The notes below the pieces were generated by a model. That model did no database searches. It was not told the origin of the DNA and saw nothing but the letters and a program-made list of their open reading frames with translations. This document shows positions 25,563 to 35,789 of a stretch of DNA of 64,000 nucleotides, piece after piece. Source of the DNA: Ignavibacteria bacterium RIFOXYB12_FULL_35_14 (GTDB lineage Bacteria > Bacteroidota > Ignavibacteria > Ignavibacteriales > Ignavibacteriaceae); contig MHAR01000060.1 of NCBI GenBank assembly GCA_001803045.1, forward strand, positions 44,494-108,493, given 5' to 3'. Numbering within the stretch: position 1 is the stretch's first letter; each line of letters opens with the position of its first letter. The position numbers were made by a program, and so were the translations under genes.

Positions 25563-26351
25563 TTATTCAATAAAAAAATTCGCTTCAGCCAAGCCTGTAT
25601 TTACCTGAATTGATTCGATTATAAATTCAAGTTTTTGATTTCCCAAAACCTGCTCAACCTTAAAGGGATATATAATTCCCTCAACATCACGGTAATCATC
25701 AAAATCGGTAATCTGTTTAAATACACCCTGAGGGGTGATTATATCTTTCGAATCCCGTACTTTCCAACCAGTTTGCATATCATAATACTGATGCCATTCT
25801 GCTCCATTTGGAAGTGTTAATAAAATATTGAATGCATTTTTCCCGTCAATAAGTTCTGTACCATCGTATCGCAGCTTTAGATTATATAATTCAGGATCAA
25901 GCATTAACTCCATAATTGCATCATAGCTAAGCTTTACTAACTCATCTCCATTAATTTCCTCCTTAATATCATTGATTATTTTCCTTCCCCGGCTTCCATT
26001 AAAAATTATTTTTTGTTCCACATCCCCTACAATTATTCTTTGAAGAAGCTTGTTGGGTGATTTCTGTAAAAATACAATTCTAGTTTCAACTCCTTGCACA
26101 TTTCCTTTTACATTAGTAATCCTATCGTTAATTCGCCGAAGATTTTCTTCGCCCCCAATTGCTGTAACATATTTTACTAAAACTTCTTTAGCAAAAGAGT
26201 TGTTCGCCGAAGAATCTATGGTTGTAATTAGTGAATCAATTATTTCTGTTGAATCGAAATTAGCGTGAGTTGAAGATATTGTTTTTACAAAAGCGGAGAC
26301 ATCTACGCAATACGAAACAAGAAATATGGTAAACAGCAATATGTATTTCAT
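25563..26351 (-). CDS. Exported LolA-like/outer-membrane lipoprotein-sorting-type protein
   Basis: A 262-aa protein from ATG 26351 (GGAGAAAATTT precedes it); an in-frame extension to 26432 is unlikely. A signal peptide is followed by a helix with VKYVTAIGGEENLRRINDRI, a common opening for 'outer membrane lipoprotein-sorting' relatives in Bacteroidota, and then strands consistent with a LolA/LppX-like half-barrel (VQGVETRIVFLQKSPNKL, GSRGRKII, WHQYYDMQTGWKV). It probably binds a hydrophobic ligand; function is uncertain. Divergent from the DUF5686-type gene. Confidence 0.65.
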   Translation of the reverse strand: MKYILLFTIFLVSYCVDVSAFVKTISSTHANFDSTEIIDSLITTIDSSANNSFAKEVLVKYVTAIGGEENLRRINDRITNVKGNVQGVETRIVFLQKSPNKLLQRIIVGDVEQKIIFNGSRGRKIINDIKEEINGDELVKLSYDAIMELMLDPELYNLKLRYDGTELIDGKNAFNILLTLPNGAEWHQYYDMQTGWKVRDSKDIITPQGVFKQITDFDDYRDVEGIIYPFKVEQVLGNQKLEFIIESIQVNTGLAEANFFIE

Positions 26352-26498
26352 AAATTTTCTCCGATAATTTCTGTTTGTTTTCTCAATCAGAAAATAATAA
26401 TTACTTATATAAAATTCCCAATGCTTACTCAAAATTTAATTTTTCCAGATCAATTTTATTCATATAATTATCTTTCGAAAAACGTTAAAGTATTTAAA

Positions 26499-28916
26499 AT
26501 GAAATATTTGTTACTGCTTATCTTCTCTTTTTCCTTATGCCGGGCAATTCATGCTCAAGAACATTTTAATGTAAACGGATTAGTCGTTGATGGTAAAACA
26601 AACCTTCCTTTGAGCTTTTCAAATATCCGAGTAGCTGAATCAGCTTTAGGAACAGCAACAAATAAGGATGGTCAATTTAATCTTAAACTAAAAAAAGGAA
26701 ACTATAATCTGATAGCCTCTTTTATAGGATATATTTCAGATACGATTGTAGTTGAATTAGTGTGCAATATTTCTAATGTAAAGTTCAATCTTACCGAAAC
26801 TAAAATAAACTTACCCGAAGTTGTGATAACTCCAGGAATAAATCCTGCACTTGAAATAATTCGCAAGGCAATGGTTAAAAAGAAAGAACGAGAAGAAAAA
26901 ATTTTAAGCTATGAGTTTGATGCCTACACAAAAGGATCAATCCGCACAGAGGATGGCCTTCAAGCCGGGCGCAACAGTGTTTCATTAGGAATAGGTTCAA
27001 GCGATTCCTCAGAATTAAAGATTACCGGTATTCTTGAGAACCAAAGCAAGGGATTTTATAAAAAACCGGATGATTACAAAGAAATAATTTTGGCGAGAAA
27101 GCAGAGTGCAAATTTTCCCCCATCAATAAACGTATTATCAGGCGGCAGATTAATTCAAAATTTTTACAGTGACGATGTTAATTTTTTCGGAAGAGATGTT
27201 CCGGGTCCGCTTGCCGAAAATGCACTTGAGTACTACGATTATTTTTTAGAGGAAACTTTTGGATTAGATAACACACAAGTTTTCAAAATCTTTATGACAA
27301 CAATTAATCGCTCCGATCCTGGATTTGAAGGAAATATTTTCATAAATGCCAACACATTCGATCTTGCGAAAGTAAATCTCCAGCTAAATAAAGCAGCAAA
27401 TTTCAACGGTTTGTTTGATACCGTAAATGTATTTCAGCAGTTTTCTGTTTTTGATGATTCCATTTCTATGCCTGTTGACTACAGACTTTTTGCTAATGCT
27501 AATTATCTGGGACTTGCAAGATTCGGGTTTGAGATTAACACAATTCTTTACGATTACAAATTAAATGACCAGTTGGATGAAAACATTTTTGATAAAGCAA
27601 TCGTTACTGTTCTTCCCGATGCAGACAAAAAGGATTCTTCATTCTGGCAGAACATCCAAACCATTCCTAACACAACCGAAGAAGAAATAGCTTACTTAAG
27701 AATCGACAGCTTAAAGAATGTGCCGCAAACCTTCTGGGATAATTTTTCGATTCTCTCACCACGAATGCAGCTGAACGATAATTTGTCTGTAAGTGCGCCA
27801 ATTTCAATGTATCACTTTAACCCTGTTGAAGGACATGCTCTTGATTATGGGTTTTTCATAGATGATTTGGTTGAGGAACGGCTCAATTCAAGTTTAAATT
27901 TCTCATACGGTTTTGCAAATAAGAAATTAAAAACGGATTTTTTGATACAGTACCTGCTCGGCAATTACAGAACTACCGAATTAAACTTCGGTACTTTTAA
28001 TAAAACCAAAATACTTTTCGGTGAATCGGATAATTACAACGAATTAACCAGCACGTTATTGGCTTTGCTCTCTAAATACAGCTTTAGAGATTACTATTAT
28101 TCTAAAGGTTTTTCTCTGGGAATTTCCGGGGAAGTTCTTCCCATTTTACGATTGGGTGTAGGATTTGAAAACCTTCATGATAGAAGTGCAGTAAACAATT
28201 CAGATTTTTCATTCTTTGCAAAAGATAAAATGTATCGTGCGAATAAAACAATTGATAATGTAAAAGTGAATGCTATCACTGCAACCTTTAAGATTGATTT
28301 TAGGGATTATATTGAAGACAGATTTTATCGGCGAAGAGTAAATACCGGAAAAACCTTTTTTACTTTAGAAGGTTCAATGATGTATTCCAATTCCGGTTTC
28401 TTGAAAAGCGATGTTGATTTTAATAAGTATGATTTTACTTTTTACGGAACCATCAACTCATTTAGAACCGCCAGATTTGATTATAAGCTCTATGGTTTTT
28501 ATAACAACGGAAAACTGCCATTCCAGCTTTATTATGCTGTTCCAGGTAACTTTGATTTAGCATCAAAAAATTTTTCTTTCCGGACATTACAAGTTAACGA
28601 GGTTATTTCGGATCGAGCTGTTTCTTTAAATCTCGAGTACAATTTTAGAGATGAATTATTTAAGTTGTTAGGAATTCCAGGATTAAAGGATTGGGGAATT
28701 CAGCTCAATACATTCCTCAACATAATGTATTCAAATCCGAGCGATGATGCAAAATTCAATACATTACTGCAATCAAAAAGTTATTTGCTTCCATTTTATG
28801 AAACCGGTTTTTCCATTGGACATGTCTTGGTGCCAATTCAAATTGAATTTGCATGGAAGCTGAATTACCTCGACGAAAATAATTTCAGAATCGGGATTAA
28901 TACTTTTATCCTTTGA
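26499..28916 (+). CDS. DUF5686-type outer-membrane protein with carboxypeptidase-like domain
   Basis: An 805-aa protein from ATG 26499 (signal peptide ending AIHAQ). Residues about 25-105 form a carboxypeptidase-regulatory-like beta sandwich (VNGLVVDGKTNLPLSFSNIR, GTATNKDGQFNLKLKKGNY), as in TonB-dependent receptors. The rest fits DUF5686: PGINPALEIIRKAMVKKKER, then many amphipathic strands ending in FRIGINTFIL, typical of a C-terminal beta-barrel strand. It should be an outer-membrane protein of unknown job. Confidence 0.8.
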   Translation: MKYLLLLIFSFSLCRAIHAQEHFNVNGLVVDGKTNLPLSFSNIRVAESALGTATNKDGQFNLKLKKGNYNLIASFIGYISDTIVVELVCNISNVKFNLTETKINLPEVVITPGINPALEIIRKAMVKKKEREEKILSYEFDAYTKGSIRTEDGLQAGRNSVSLGIGSSDSSELKITGILENQSKGFYKKPDDYKEIILARKQSANFPPSINVLSGGRLIQNFYSDDVNFFGRDVPGPLAENALEYYDYFLEETFGLDNTQVFKIFMTTINRSDPGFEGNIFINANTFDLAKVNLQLNKAANFNGLFDTVNVFQQFSVFDDSISMPVDYRLFANANYLGLARFGFEINTILYDYKLNDQLDENIFDKAIVTVLPDADKKDSSFWQNIQTIPNTTEEEIAYLRIDSLKNVPQTFWDNFSILSPRMQLNDNLSVSAPISMYHFNPVEGHALDYGFFIDDLVEERLNSSLNFSYGFANKKLKTDFLIQYLLGNYRTTELNFGTFNKTKILFGESDNYNELTSTLLALLSKYSFRDYYYSKGFSLGISGEVLPILRLGVGFENLHDRSAVNNSDFSFFAKDKMYRANKTIDNVKVNAITATFKIDFRDYIEDRFYRRRVNTGKTFFTLEGSMMYSNSGFLKSDVDFNKYDFTFYGTINSFRTARFDYKLYGFYNNGKLPFQLYYAVPGNFDLASKNFSFRTLQVNEVISDRAVSLNLEYNFRDELFKLLGIPGLKDWGIQLNTFLNIMYSNPSDDAKFNTLLQSKSYLLPFYETGFSIGHVLVPIQIEFAWKLNYLDENNFRIGINTFIL

Positions 28917-28934
28917 TTAGATAACCGGATGGTT

Positions 28935-28962
28935 TAAAATAAAAAAGCGCTCAAAAGAGCGC
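28935..28962 (-). terminator. Rho-independent terminator of the RRM gene
   Basis: On the reverse strand GCGCTC-TTTT-GAGCGC (28947-28962) is followed by a T-run. It lies 25 bases beyond the stop of the RNA-binding protein gene and could also end the converging DUF5686 transcript. Confidence 0.8.
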
Positions 28963-28986
28963 CTTGAGAATCAGTTGTTAATATTG

Positions 28987-29238
28987 TTAGGCCTTCGATT
29001 TTGCTTCGCTAACAACGATGTTTCTTCCGTCTAGATCTTTTCCGTTAAGAGCCTGAATGGCATTGCTTGCCTCAGATTCTTCTGCCATTTCTACAAAACC
29101 GTAACCTTTGGACCTGCCAGATTGACGATCTGTAATAACTTTAGCTGAAACGACTTTGCCATGTGCTTCAAACGCAGCTTTCAAAGCGTCGTCGTTAACG
29201 GACCAGGGAAGACTTCCCACAAACAGTTTAGTACCCAC
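28987..29238 (-). CDS. RRM RNA-binding protein
   Basis: The 83-aa protein is one RNA-recognition motif. RNP2 is KLFVGSLPW (4-12) and RNP1 is SKGYGFVEM (43-51); the aromatic residues stack on RNA bases. Similar short RRM proteins in cyanobacteria and Bacteroidota are cold-induced and bind mRNAs. The start is GTG 29238, with GAGG about 8 bases upstream. It has its own terminator, and the long AT-rich leader to the right (29,239-29,398) may carry its promoter. Confidence 0.92.
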   Translation of the reverse strand: MGTKLFVGSLPWSVNDDALKAAFEAHGKVVSAKVITDRQSGRSKGYGFVEMAEESEASNAIQALNGKDLDGRNIVVSEAKSKA

Positions 29239-29398
29239 TAAGTAACCTCACAAAAAATAAGTAAAAAAATAAACTCGGCTCAAAAGAACCTTAATTGAAC
29301 ATACAACTAATATTTTAAAAATACAAAAGAATTTTTTTTAAAATCATTGACATTTTTATCATTGTGATTTAAATCAGATGTGCATGTAACCCTTTGTT

Positions 29399-30745
29399 TT
29401 AGGGCATTAGCTTGTTTATAGCAGAAGCTAAATTTTCTATTGGAATAATTTTTATTAAAGAATCCTTAACAGATTTGTAATTGAAAGAGGGAATTAAGAC
29501 TGTATTAAAACCAAGCTTTTCTGCTTCCTGAATTCTCTTATCTATATGACCAACGCTTCTGACTTCCCCACCTAAACCAACTTCACCGATAATAACAGTT
29601 TCGTTATCAATTACCTTATCAAGCAAACTTGATGCAATGCTGCAGCAAACAGCTAAATCAATTGCCGGCTCGGTAATTCTTATTCCACCCGCCATATTTA
29701 GAAATACATTATTGGCCGAGAGACGAAAACCCGCACGCTTTTCTATCACGGCAAGCAGAATGGCTAACCTTCTGTAATCAAAACCAGTTGCAACCCGCTG
29801 TGGATTTCCAAAGTTTGATGGGGTAACTAATGCCTGCACTTCTAAAAGAATCGGTCGCGTTCCTTCAATGCTTGATGTTACTACAGAACCGGAGGTTTTC
29901 CTTTCACGTTCGCTTAAAAATAATTTGCTGGGATTTTTAACCTCCACCAAGCCGTCTTCATGCATTTCGAATACGCCAATTTCATTTGTATTGCCATATC
30001 TATTTTTCTGTGCCCGTAAAATTCTGAACGAATGGTGATGTTCGCCTTCAAACTGGATTACGGTGTCAACAATATGTTCAAGAACCTTTGGACCGGCGAT
30101 CAGTCCTTCCTTTGTTACATGTCCAATCACAATTACACAGAAATGCTTTTTCTTTGCTTCTTCCATTAAAGCAACAGTGCATTCTCGTATTTGAGTCATA
30201 GTGCCTGGAGAATTATCAAGCTCGCTTAATGATACTGTTTGAATTGAATCAATAACAACTACAGAGGGAGAAATTTTTTCGATTGTATCCAAAATTGTTC
30301 GGAGATCGGTTTCGGGCATCACATAAAAATCGTCTGAAGTAATTTTGAGCCGTTCGGCTCTTAGCTTAATTTGTTTTGATGACTCCTCACCCGACACATA
30401 TAATGCCGGCGCTTTAAGATTTGCACATGCTTGCATTGCAAGAGTGGATTTCCCGATTCCAGGATCACCACCAAGAAGAATAACAGAACCGGGCATTAAT
30501 CCGCCGCCGAGAACTCTGTCGAATTCCTCAATGTTAGTTTTGATTCTATCATCTTCAGTTGCAGCTATTTCATTTATTCTGCTAATTGTGACTTTACTTT
30601 TTGCAGCGGTATGTTTTTTCTTACCGCCTTCCACTAATTCCTCAACAAATGAATTCCAGCTTTCACATTCCGGACATTTTCCAATCCATCTAAGCGATTC
30701 ATAGCCGCAATTAGAACAAATATATTTTAATTTGGTTTTCGACAT
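29399..30745 (-). CDS. radA: DNA repair protein RadA
   Basis: A 448-aa RadA/Sms. It starts with a four-Cys zinc finger (ICSNCGYESLRWIGKCPEC), followed by a RecA-like ATPase with Walker A GGDPGIGKST (about 92-101), the RadA-specific KNRYG motif (about 251) and a Lon-protease-like C-domain (VFLNMAGGIRITEPAIDLAV). RadA is a helicase that processes branched recombination intermediates. Length is typical. It is a lone gene here. Confidence 0.97.
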   Translation of the reverse strand: MSKTKLKYICSNCGYESLRWIGKCPECESWNSFVEELVEGGKKKHTAAKSKVTISRINEIAATEDDRIKTNIEEFDRVLGGGLMPGSVILLGGDPGIGKSTLAMQACANLKAPALYVSGEESSKQIKLRAERLKITSDDFYVMPETDLRTILDTIEKISPSVVVIDSIQTVSLSELDNSPGTMTQIRECTVALMEEAKKKHFCVIVIGHVTKEGLIAGPKVLEHIVDTVIQFEGEHHHSFRILRAQKNRYGNTNEIGVFEMHEDGLVEVKNPSKLFLSERERKTSGSVVTSSIEGTRPILLEVQALVTPSNFGNPQRVATGFDYRRLAILLAVIEKRAGFRLSANNVFLNMAGGIRITEPAIDLAVCCSIASSLLDKVIDNETVIIGEVGLGGEVRSVGHIDKRIQEAEKLGFNTVLIPSFNYKSVKDSLIKIIPIENLASAINKLMP

Positions 30746-31006
30746 GTTATTGGCGATAAGTTGTTAATGAAAACTACAAATATTTTCATACTTATACGAG
30801 AAGAAAGTATCGTCAATTGCACACAGATGACACTGATGCGACTGATAATCGCTGATGTAAATCCGCGTAAATCCATTAAACGTGTCTACCTCTGGAGGAT
30901 CAGTTTAATCCGTATTCTATTACTACTTTTAAAAGAATTTAGCTTTGGACAAAGAATCCGAATTATTAATTTTTCACATATTCCAAAAAATTTTTTGTAA
31001 AATATC

Positions 31007-32542
31007 ATGAAAACAGAAATCCGACCAACATTAACTCTAATTATTGCATTGGCATTACTAAACCTAATAATTCATCTCATCACAACTGGATTTTTTGCTT
31101 ACGGAATTTTCCGTGATGAGCTTTATTACCTTGCCTGTGCCAACAGACTTGACCTTGGTTATGTTGATCATCCGCCATTGTCGATTTACATTCTCGCCAT
31201 TTGGAAGTGGTTGTTTGGTGATTCAATGTTCGCTATAAGACTTGTTCCTGCGATTATTTCATCGCTAGCTTTATTCATGCTGGGAATTTTTACTAGCAGA
31301 TTAGGCGGTGGAAGAGCAGCTATCATAATTTCAATGCTTGCTTATATGCTCACTCCAATTTTTCTTGGAATGAATACAATTTTCTCCATGAACACATTCG
31401 ATTTTCTTTTCTGGATAACCTCTGCTTATTTTCTTTTAAGAATCGTTCGGGAAGAAAATAAAAAACTCTGGATTTGGCTTGGTGTTGTAATCGGATTTGG
31501 ACTTCTCAACAAAACCAGCATGCTGTGGCTGTCCTCGGGAGTTTTCCTGGGTATAATTTTTACTCCTTTAAGAAAAGATTTGAAAACAAAATATCCTTAC
31601 ATCGCTGCTTTGATTGCTCTGCTTATCTTTTCACCTTTTATTATTTGGAATATCACACAAGATTTTACTCATCTTGAGTTCATGCGAAATGCCGCATCAA
31701 GAAAATACGGCGGGCTTACACCAATGTCTTTTATTATGGATCAGTTTTTAATACTAAATCCGTTGGCAATTTTTATCTGGCTTCCCGGATTTTATTTTTT
31801 CTTTTTCAATAAAGAAGGTAAAAAATATAAAGCAGTCGTGTTTATCTGGATTGCTACATTCTTAATTCTCTTAATTAACATACACAGCAAGGGAGAATAT
31901 ATTGCCGCAGCTTACCAAATTCTTTTTGCAGGGGGCGCTGTTATAGTTGAAAAATGGAGCACTAAGAGAAGAAACTGGATTAAATTAGCAATTGCTATTC
32001 CTGCCATACTATTGGGAATAATTCTTTCACCATTTGCCCGTCCAACCATTTCTCTTGAACAATTCCTAACATTTCAAAGAGCATTGGGATTAGAACCTCC
32101 AAGTAACGAAGGACAAAGTCTCAACAGGGGTATTCCTCAATTTTATGCAGACATGCATGGATGGGAAGATCTCGCAAAGAATGTTTCAAAAGTTTATCAA
32201 TCCTTACCTGAAGAAAAAAGAAAAACCACGCTTGTTTACTGCAGTAATTATGGAAAAGCCAGCGCAATAGAATACTACAGTAAGAAATATCCGCTCCCAA
32301 AAGTTATTTGCCCGCACAACAGCTATTGGTATTGGTGGCCCGATGCGAAAAACTATACAACAATAATTATTATCGGCGGAGAGATTAAAGATCATCTTCA
32401 AGCACTTAAAGAAGTTGAGGTCGTAGGTGTTCATCATACAGAATATGCAATGCCATATGAAAACAATCTAACAATTTTTATTGGCAGAGGATTAAAAAGA
32501 TCGATCGAGGAAATTAGAAGAAGCGATAAGATATTCATTTAG
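31007..32542 (+). CDS. GT39-type (ArnT/PMT-like) glycosyltransferase
   Basis: A 511-aa integral membrane protein with about ten spans. The first outer loop carries FRDELYYLACANRLDLGYVD and HPPLS, the acidic GT-C loop typical of ArnT/PMT-like GT39 enzymes (catalytic Asp/Glu). The C-terminal 130 residues form a soluble domain. GT-C enzymes use lipid-linked sugars to decorate lipid A, proteins or glycans. The acceptor cannot be read, and neighbours give no clue. Confidence 0.82.
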   Translation: MKTEIRPTLTLIIALALLNLIIHLITTGFFAYGIFRDELYYLACANRLDLGYVDHPPLSIYILAIWKWLFGDSMFAIRLVPAIISSLALFMLGIFTSRLGGGRAAIIISMLAYMLTPIFLGMNTIFSMNTFDFLFWITSAYFLLRIVREENKKLWIWLGVVIGFGLLNKTSMLWLSSGVFLGIIFTPLRKDLKTKYPYIAALIALLIFSPFIIWNITQDFTHLEFMRNAASRKYGGLTPMSFIMDQFLILNPLAIFIWLPGFYFFFFNKEGKKYKAVVFIWIATFLILLINIHSKGEYIAAAYQILFAGGAVIVEKWSTKRRNWIKLAIAIPAILLGIILSPFARPTISLEQFLTFQRALGLEPPSNEGQSLNRGIPQFYADMHGWEDLAKNVSKVYQSLPEEKRKTTLVYCSNYGKASAIEYYSKKYPLPKVICPHNSYWYWWPDAKNYTTIIIIGGEIKDHLQALKEVEVVGVHHTEYAMPYENNLTIFIGRGLKRSIEEIRRSDKIFI

Positions 32543-32850
32543 CCTTGAGCTTACCAAGTCACACAAGGCAATAGAACCACATAGTGGCAGGCGCTGATAA
32601 CGCAGATCAATTATTATTTGCACAGGTATCAATCCGTGATAATCCATTAAATTCAAGTGATCCCCAACACATCTAACACTCACCCATATTGCTTTTAGAG
32701 TTACCACTGAATAGTTTAACGTATTCCGTGAGTGAAAGATTTTACATCGTCAAATTCTCATCTTAACTTTCACTCATTACATCTTACCACTGCCGGACAA
32801 ATATCGGTCGGGTTAATTTAACATTTATTAATAATTTATTAGGAGTTTCT
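32543..32850. other. Intergenic stretch with degenerate 'GAT' repeat text
   Basis: About 300 bases with no supported gene. The part 32,590-32,660 ('cgctgataacgcagatcaa', 'atccgtgataatccattaa') is a decayed copy of an interspersed non-coding sequence also seen near 93-130, 30,820-30,890 and 47,950-48,005. The last 40 bases contain AGGAG before the cytochrome start. Confidence 0.4.
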
Positions 32851-33450
32851 ATGCGAAACTTTTTATTCATTGCGTTTACAACCGCAGTGTTTTCTGTACT
32901 TATTCTATTGCAGTTTAACTGTACACAGCAGGTCGAACAAAAAATGCTCTCTCAGGAAGAATTAATAGCAAGGGGAAAATACATAGTTCATACCGGTGGG
33001 TGCGGCGATTGCCATACACCTAAAATTATAACAGCAAATGGGCCAATAGAAGATACAACAAGAACACTTGCTGGATTTCCAGAAGGCGAAATGCTTCCAC
33101 CTCTTGATGTTAAAATGGTAGCACCGGGTAACTGGTATACAACTGAAAAGAATCTAGCTGCATGGGTTGGTCCATGGGGGATTTCATTTTCTGCTAACCT
33201 TACACCGGACAATGGTACTGGAATTGGAGGTCTTTCAGAAGAAATGTTCATTAAGACTTTGAGAGAGGGAAAGTTTATGGGCGTCGGGAGACCCTTATTG
33301 CCGCCAATGCCTTGGCCGACTATCGGTCAAATGACTGATGAGGATCTTAAAGCAATGTATGCTTACCTGCGAACTTTAAAACCCATAAATAATAAAGTAC
33401 CGGAACCCGTTCCGCCGAATAAACTGGCAGAATATTTTGCTAAAAAGTAA
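32851..33450 (+). CDS. Exported c-type cytochrome
   Basis: A 199-aa protein with a hydrophobic leader ending near FNC (residue 25), so it is probably a lipoprotein or anchored. One haem c site, GGCGDCHTPK (CxxCH), is at about residues 49-58. Methionine in PPMPWPTIGQMTDEDLKAMY is the likely axial ligand region, and the end DEDLKAMYAYLRTLKPI is typical of a cytochrome c C-terminal helix. It resembles the haem subunits attached to alcohol or aldehyde dehydrogenases. AGGAG precedes the ATG. Confidence 0.88.
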   Translation: MRNFLFIAFTTAVFSVLILLQFNCTQQVEQKMLSQEELIARGKYIVHTGGCGDCHTPKIITANGPIEDTTRTLAGFPEGEMLPPLDVKMVAPGNWYTTEKNLAAWVGPWGISFSANLTPDNGTGIGGLSEEMFIKTLREGKFMGVGRPLLPPMPWPTIGQMTDEDLKAMYAYLRTLKPINNKVPEPVPPNKLAEYFAKK

Positions 33451-33464
33451 ATGATAAAATAAAA

Positions 33465-33498
33465 AACCTTCGAGGTTGCAAAAAAAACCTCGAAGGTT
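33465..33498. terminator. Bidirectional hairpin terminator
   Basis: AACCTTCGAGGTT (33465-33477) and AACCTCGAAGGTT (33486-33498) form a perfect 13-bp stem with A-rich loop and A/T tracts on both sides. It lies between two converging genes. Confidence 0.85.
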
Positions 33499-33521
33499 AC
33501 AATAAAGTGTTGCTATTTAGA

Positions 33522-34472
33522 TTATCCTAGCGGTATTTTTTCTTTGTTCTCCTTCAACCAACTATCAAAACTTTTAAGCGCAGGATTAATTGACTTCGAG
33601 AATTCAATACTTCTTGCACCACAAAAATAGTCTGCAAAATCGTGGTTATACTGAAACATATTTCCAAGATCATCAGCGCCGGGAAAACCAAAGCTGCGGT
33701 AAACATCAAAAGGAACAGCGTTATAAACAACTTCCTCACCAAAAAACTTAGTGAATGTATCTGCCATCTGTTGAATTGTTAAATGCTCACCGGCTATTCC
33801 GACTTTTTTTCCTATAAATTCATTTCCTTTTTCGAAAATTCCATAAGCACATTTACCAATATCCCCTGCTGCGATCCCAGCAAGTTTTTTATCTCCCATA
33901 GGAATTGTAAGTGCCAGCTTACCATCCGGTCCTCTTTTAGGTTGCATTCCGAAATAAATAAAATTTTCCCAATAGAAAGATGTTAAGAGAAATGTTACTG
34001 GTAAATTCAGGTCCGTAAAAAATTTATCGGAGCTGCCTTTGGAATCGAAATGCGGGACTTTATATTTTCCATGAATTGTGGGCATTCGTTTATCATCAAT
34101 AGGAATCCAATCGCGCGAATCTTCTAAAGTTGACCAAATAATATGCTTAACGGCGGTTTCCTTTGCTGCTTTTGCAATGGATGCTATTTGAGAAATTTCC
34201 TTTTCCGCTGAAAAGTGTTCCCAGAAAAATGTGACCGCATAAACTCCGTATGCATTTGTAAATGCAGAACGGATACTTTCGTAGTTATCAATGTCAACTG
34301 CGACTACCTCTGCTCCTAATTCCGCTAATGCTTTTGCTTTGGGCGAATTAACATCGCGGGTTAAAGCACGTACGCTAAACTCGCTGAATTTGTCATTTAA
34401 GATTGCACGAACCAAACCGCCGCCTTGCGCTCCTGTTGCACCCAGTACGGCAATTACTTTTTTGCCTGCCAT
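33522..34472 (-). CDS. NmrA-like NAD(P)-binding protein
   Basis: A 316-aa short-chain-dehydrogenase relative of the NmrA type, from ATG 34472 (AAGGAG upstream); an in-frame extension to 34538 is not needed. The Rossmann signature is IAVLGATGAQGGGLVRAIL (about 6-24), then VRALTRDVNSPKA and VYAVTFFWEHFSAEKE. NmrA-like proteins bind NAD(P) without the full catalytic Tyr-Lys set and act as redox sensors or reductases (for example HSCARG). Function here is not known. Confidence 0.85.
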   Translation of the reverse strand: MAGKKVIAVLGATGAQGGGLVRAILNDKFSEFSVRALTRDVNSPKAKALAELGAEVVAVDIDNYESIRSAFTNAYGVYAVTFFWEHFSAEKEISQIASIAKAAKETAVKHIIWSTLEDSRDWIPIDDKRMPTIHGKYKVPHFDSKGSSDKFFTDLNLPVTFLLTSFYWENFIYFGMQPKRGPDGKLALTIPMGDKKLAGIAAGDIGKCAYGIFEKGNEFIGKKVGIAGEHLTIQQMADTFTKFFGEEVVYNAVPFDVYRSFGFPGADDLGNMFQYNHDFADYFCGARSIEFSKSINPALKSFDSWLKENKEKIPLG

Positions 34473-34530
34473 TATTACTCCTTGTAAAATAATTATGTGA
34501 ATTGATTGCAAGCTAACGGAAAAACTATCG

Positions 34531-34590
34531 CTGGACAAGGGAAAGAAAATGAACTATGATGTGGATCATATGCGGATTTTATAGGGGCTT
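34531..34590. repeat. Left direct repeat flanking the methyltransferase gene
   Basis: About 60 bases, matching 35,835-35,894 at 51 of 60 positions (best block AGAAAATGAACTATGATGT). Weaker similarity continues for about 40 bases with small gaps. The two copies are 1,304 bases apart and lie on either side of the methyltransferase gene. Confidence 0.75.
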
Positions 34591-34766
34591 ACGTGTCCTA
34601 TTTTACTTTTCGATTTTTTGACTTGCTTCGATTCGCGTATGTCAATTCTTTGCTGGAATTAAATTGTTTATTCATCAAGATTAATTGACATAGAAAAAAT
34701 TTGTATCAACAGTCTTAGTTTGTTAGATTTTAACCACATTTCTTTCAAGATTGAAAAAACAACAAA

Positions 34767-35789
34767 ATGCATTACAGACATAATGAATTAAAGCTTTTCG
34801 ACGAAGAACAAGTTACGCCCCAAGTAACAAAACAAAAAGGTGTAACAACCGAAAAGTTAACAAGGCTTGATATAAATGAAGAATTAAGAAAAAAAATTCT
34901 TCCACATTGTCGCCTAAAAGAAGGTGAAATTTGGACTGATCCTAAAGGTAAACACAAAATCGGCTGTCTTGATGCGACAAGTAATAATGATACTAAAAAA
35001 CTTTTCGGCAAAGAAAAAGCACAACTTGTTATAAATGATCCACCATATAATGTTGTGGTCGGCAATGCTAATACTAAAAGTTTGTCTAAGATGGATATAA
35101 AAAAATACATGGATTTTTCCAAAAACTGGGTTCAAAATGTAGTATCGATTCTAGATAAAAATGCAAGTTTGTATATCTGGTTGGGTGCTGATCAGAATGA
35201 TGGTTTTCAACCACTACCTGAGTTTATGATAATGATGAGAGAACTTAAAGAATTAAGCTCACGAAGCTTCATCACAATGAGAAACCAACGTGGTTACGGA
35301 ACGCAAAAGAATTGGATGGCAGTGAGACAAGAACTTTTATATTACATAAAAGGAGAACCGCCATTCACTGTGATTTATACTGACATCCCAAAAATTTTAA
35401 GGGGTTATTACAAAGAAATTAATGGGAAAGTCACTGAAAATTTCGAGAGAAGTAAATCGCTAAATATTAGACCAGGAAATGTTTGGGTAGATATTCAGCA
35501 AGTGTTTTACAGAATGGAAGAAAACATTCCGGGAGCTTATGCTCAAAAACCACTAAAAAGTATAAGTCGAATTGTTGAGGCAAGTAGTAAAAAGAATGAT
35601 TTAGTTGCCGACTTCTTCAGTCACAGTGGTGCAACTTTAATTGCTGCTGAACAACTCGAAAGAGGTTGTTATGCTATGGAGCTTGACATAGTGTTTGCCG
35701 AACTCTCTATACGGAGATTAGAATATTACAGAAAAACCGGTAAAACCGGTTGGCAGTTGAATAATCCTTTTCCTGAAGTAAAAGTTTGA
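34767..35789 (+). CDS. DNA adenine/cytosine-N4 methyltransferase (DPPY, beta class)
   Basis: A 340-aa DNA methyltransferase. Motif IV is NDPPYNVV (about 91-98), which marks N6-adenine or N4-cytosine methylation. Motif I comes late, DFFSHSGATLIAAEQLERGCYAMELD (about 289-314), so motif order IV-then-I makes it a beta-class enzyme. The 75-residue N-terminal part carries a strand-rich KIGCLDAT segment. It may protect the genome from the nuclease-like gene 600 bases downstream, or be an orphan. It is bracketed by direct repeats. Confidence 0.88.
   Translation: MHYRHNELKLFDEEQVTPQVTKQKGVTTEKLTRLDINEELRKKILPHCRLKEGEIWTDPKGKHKIGCLDATSNNDTKKLFGKEKAQLVINDPPYNVVVGNANTKSLSKMDIKKYMDFSKNWVQNVVSILDKNASLYIWLGADQNDGFQPLPEFMIMMRELKELSSRSFITMRNQRGYGTQKNWMAVRQELLYYIKGEPPFTVIYTDIPKILRGYYKEINGKVTENFERSKSLNIRPGNVWVDIQQVFYRMEENIPGAYAQKPLKSISRIVEASSKKNDLVADFFSHSGATLIAAEQLERGCYAMELDIVFAELSIRRLEYYRKTGKTGWQLNNPFPEVKV

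Noticed and set aside
30761..31000. 79-aa frame before the GT39 gene
   Set aside because: It runs through an interspersed non-coding sequence and has no motif or ribosome site.
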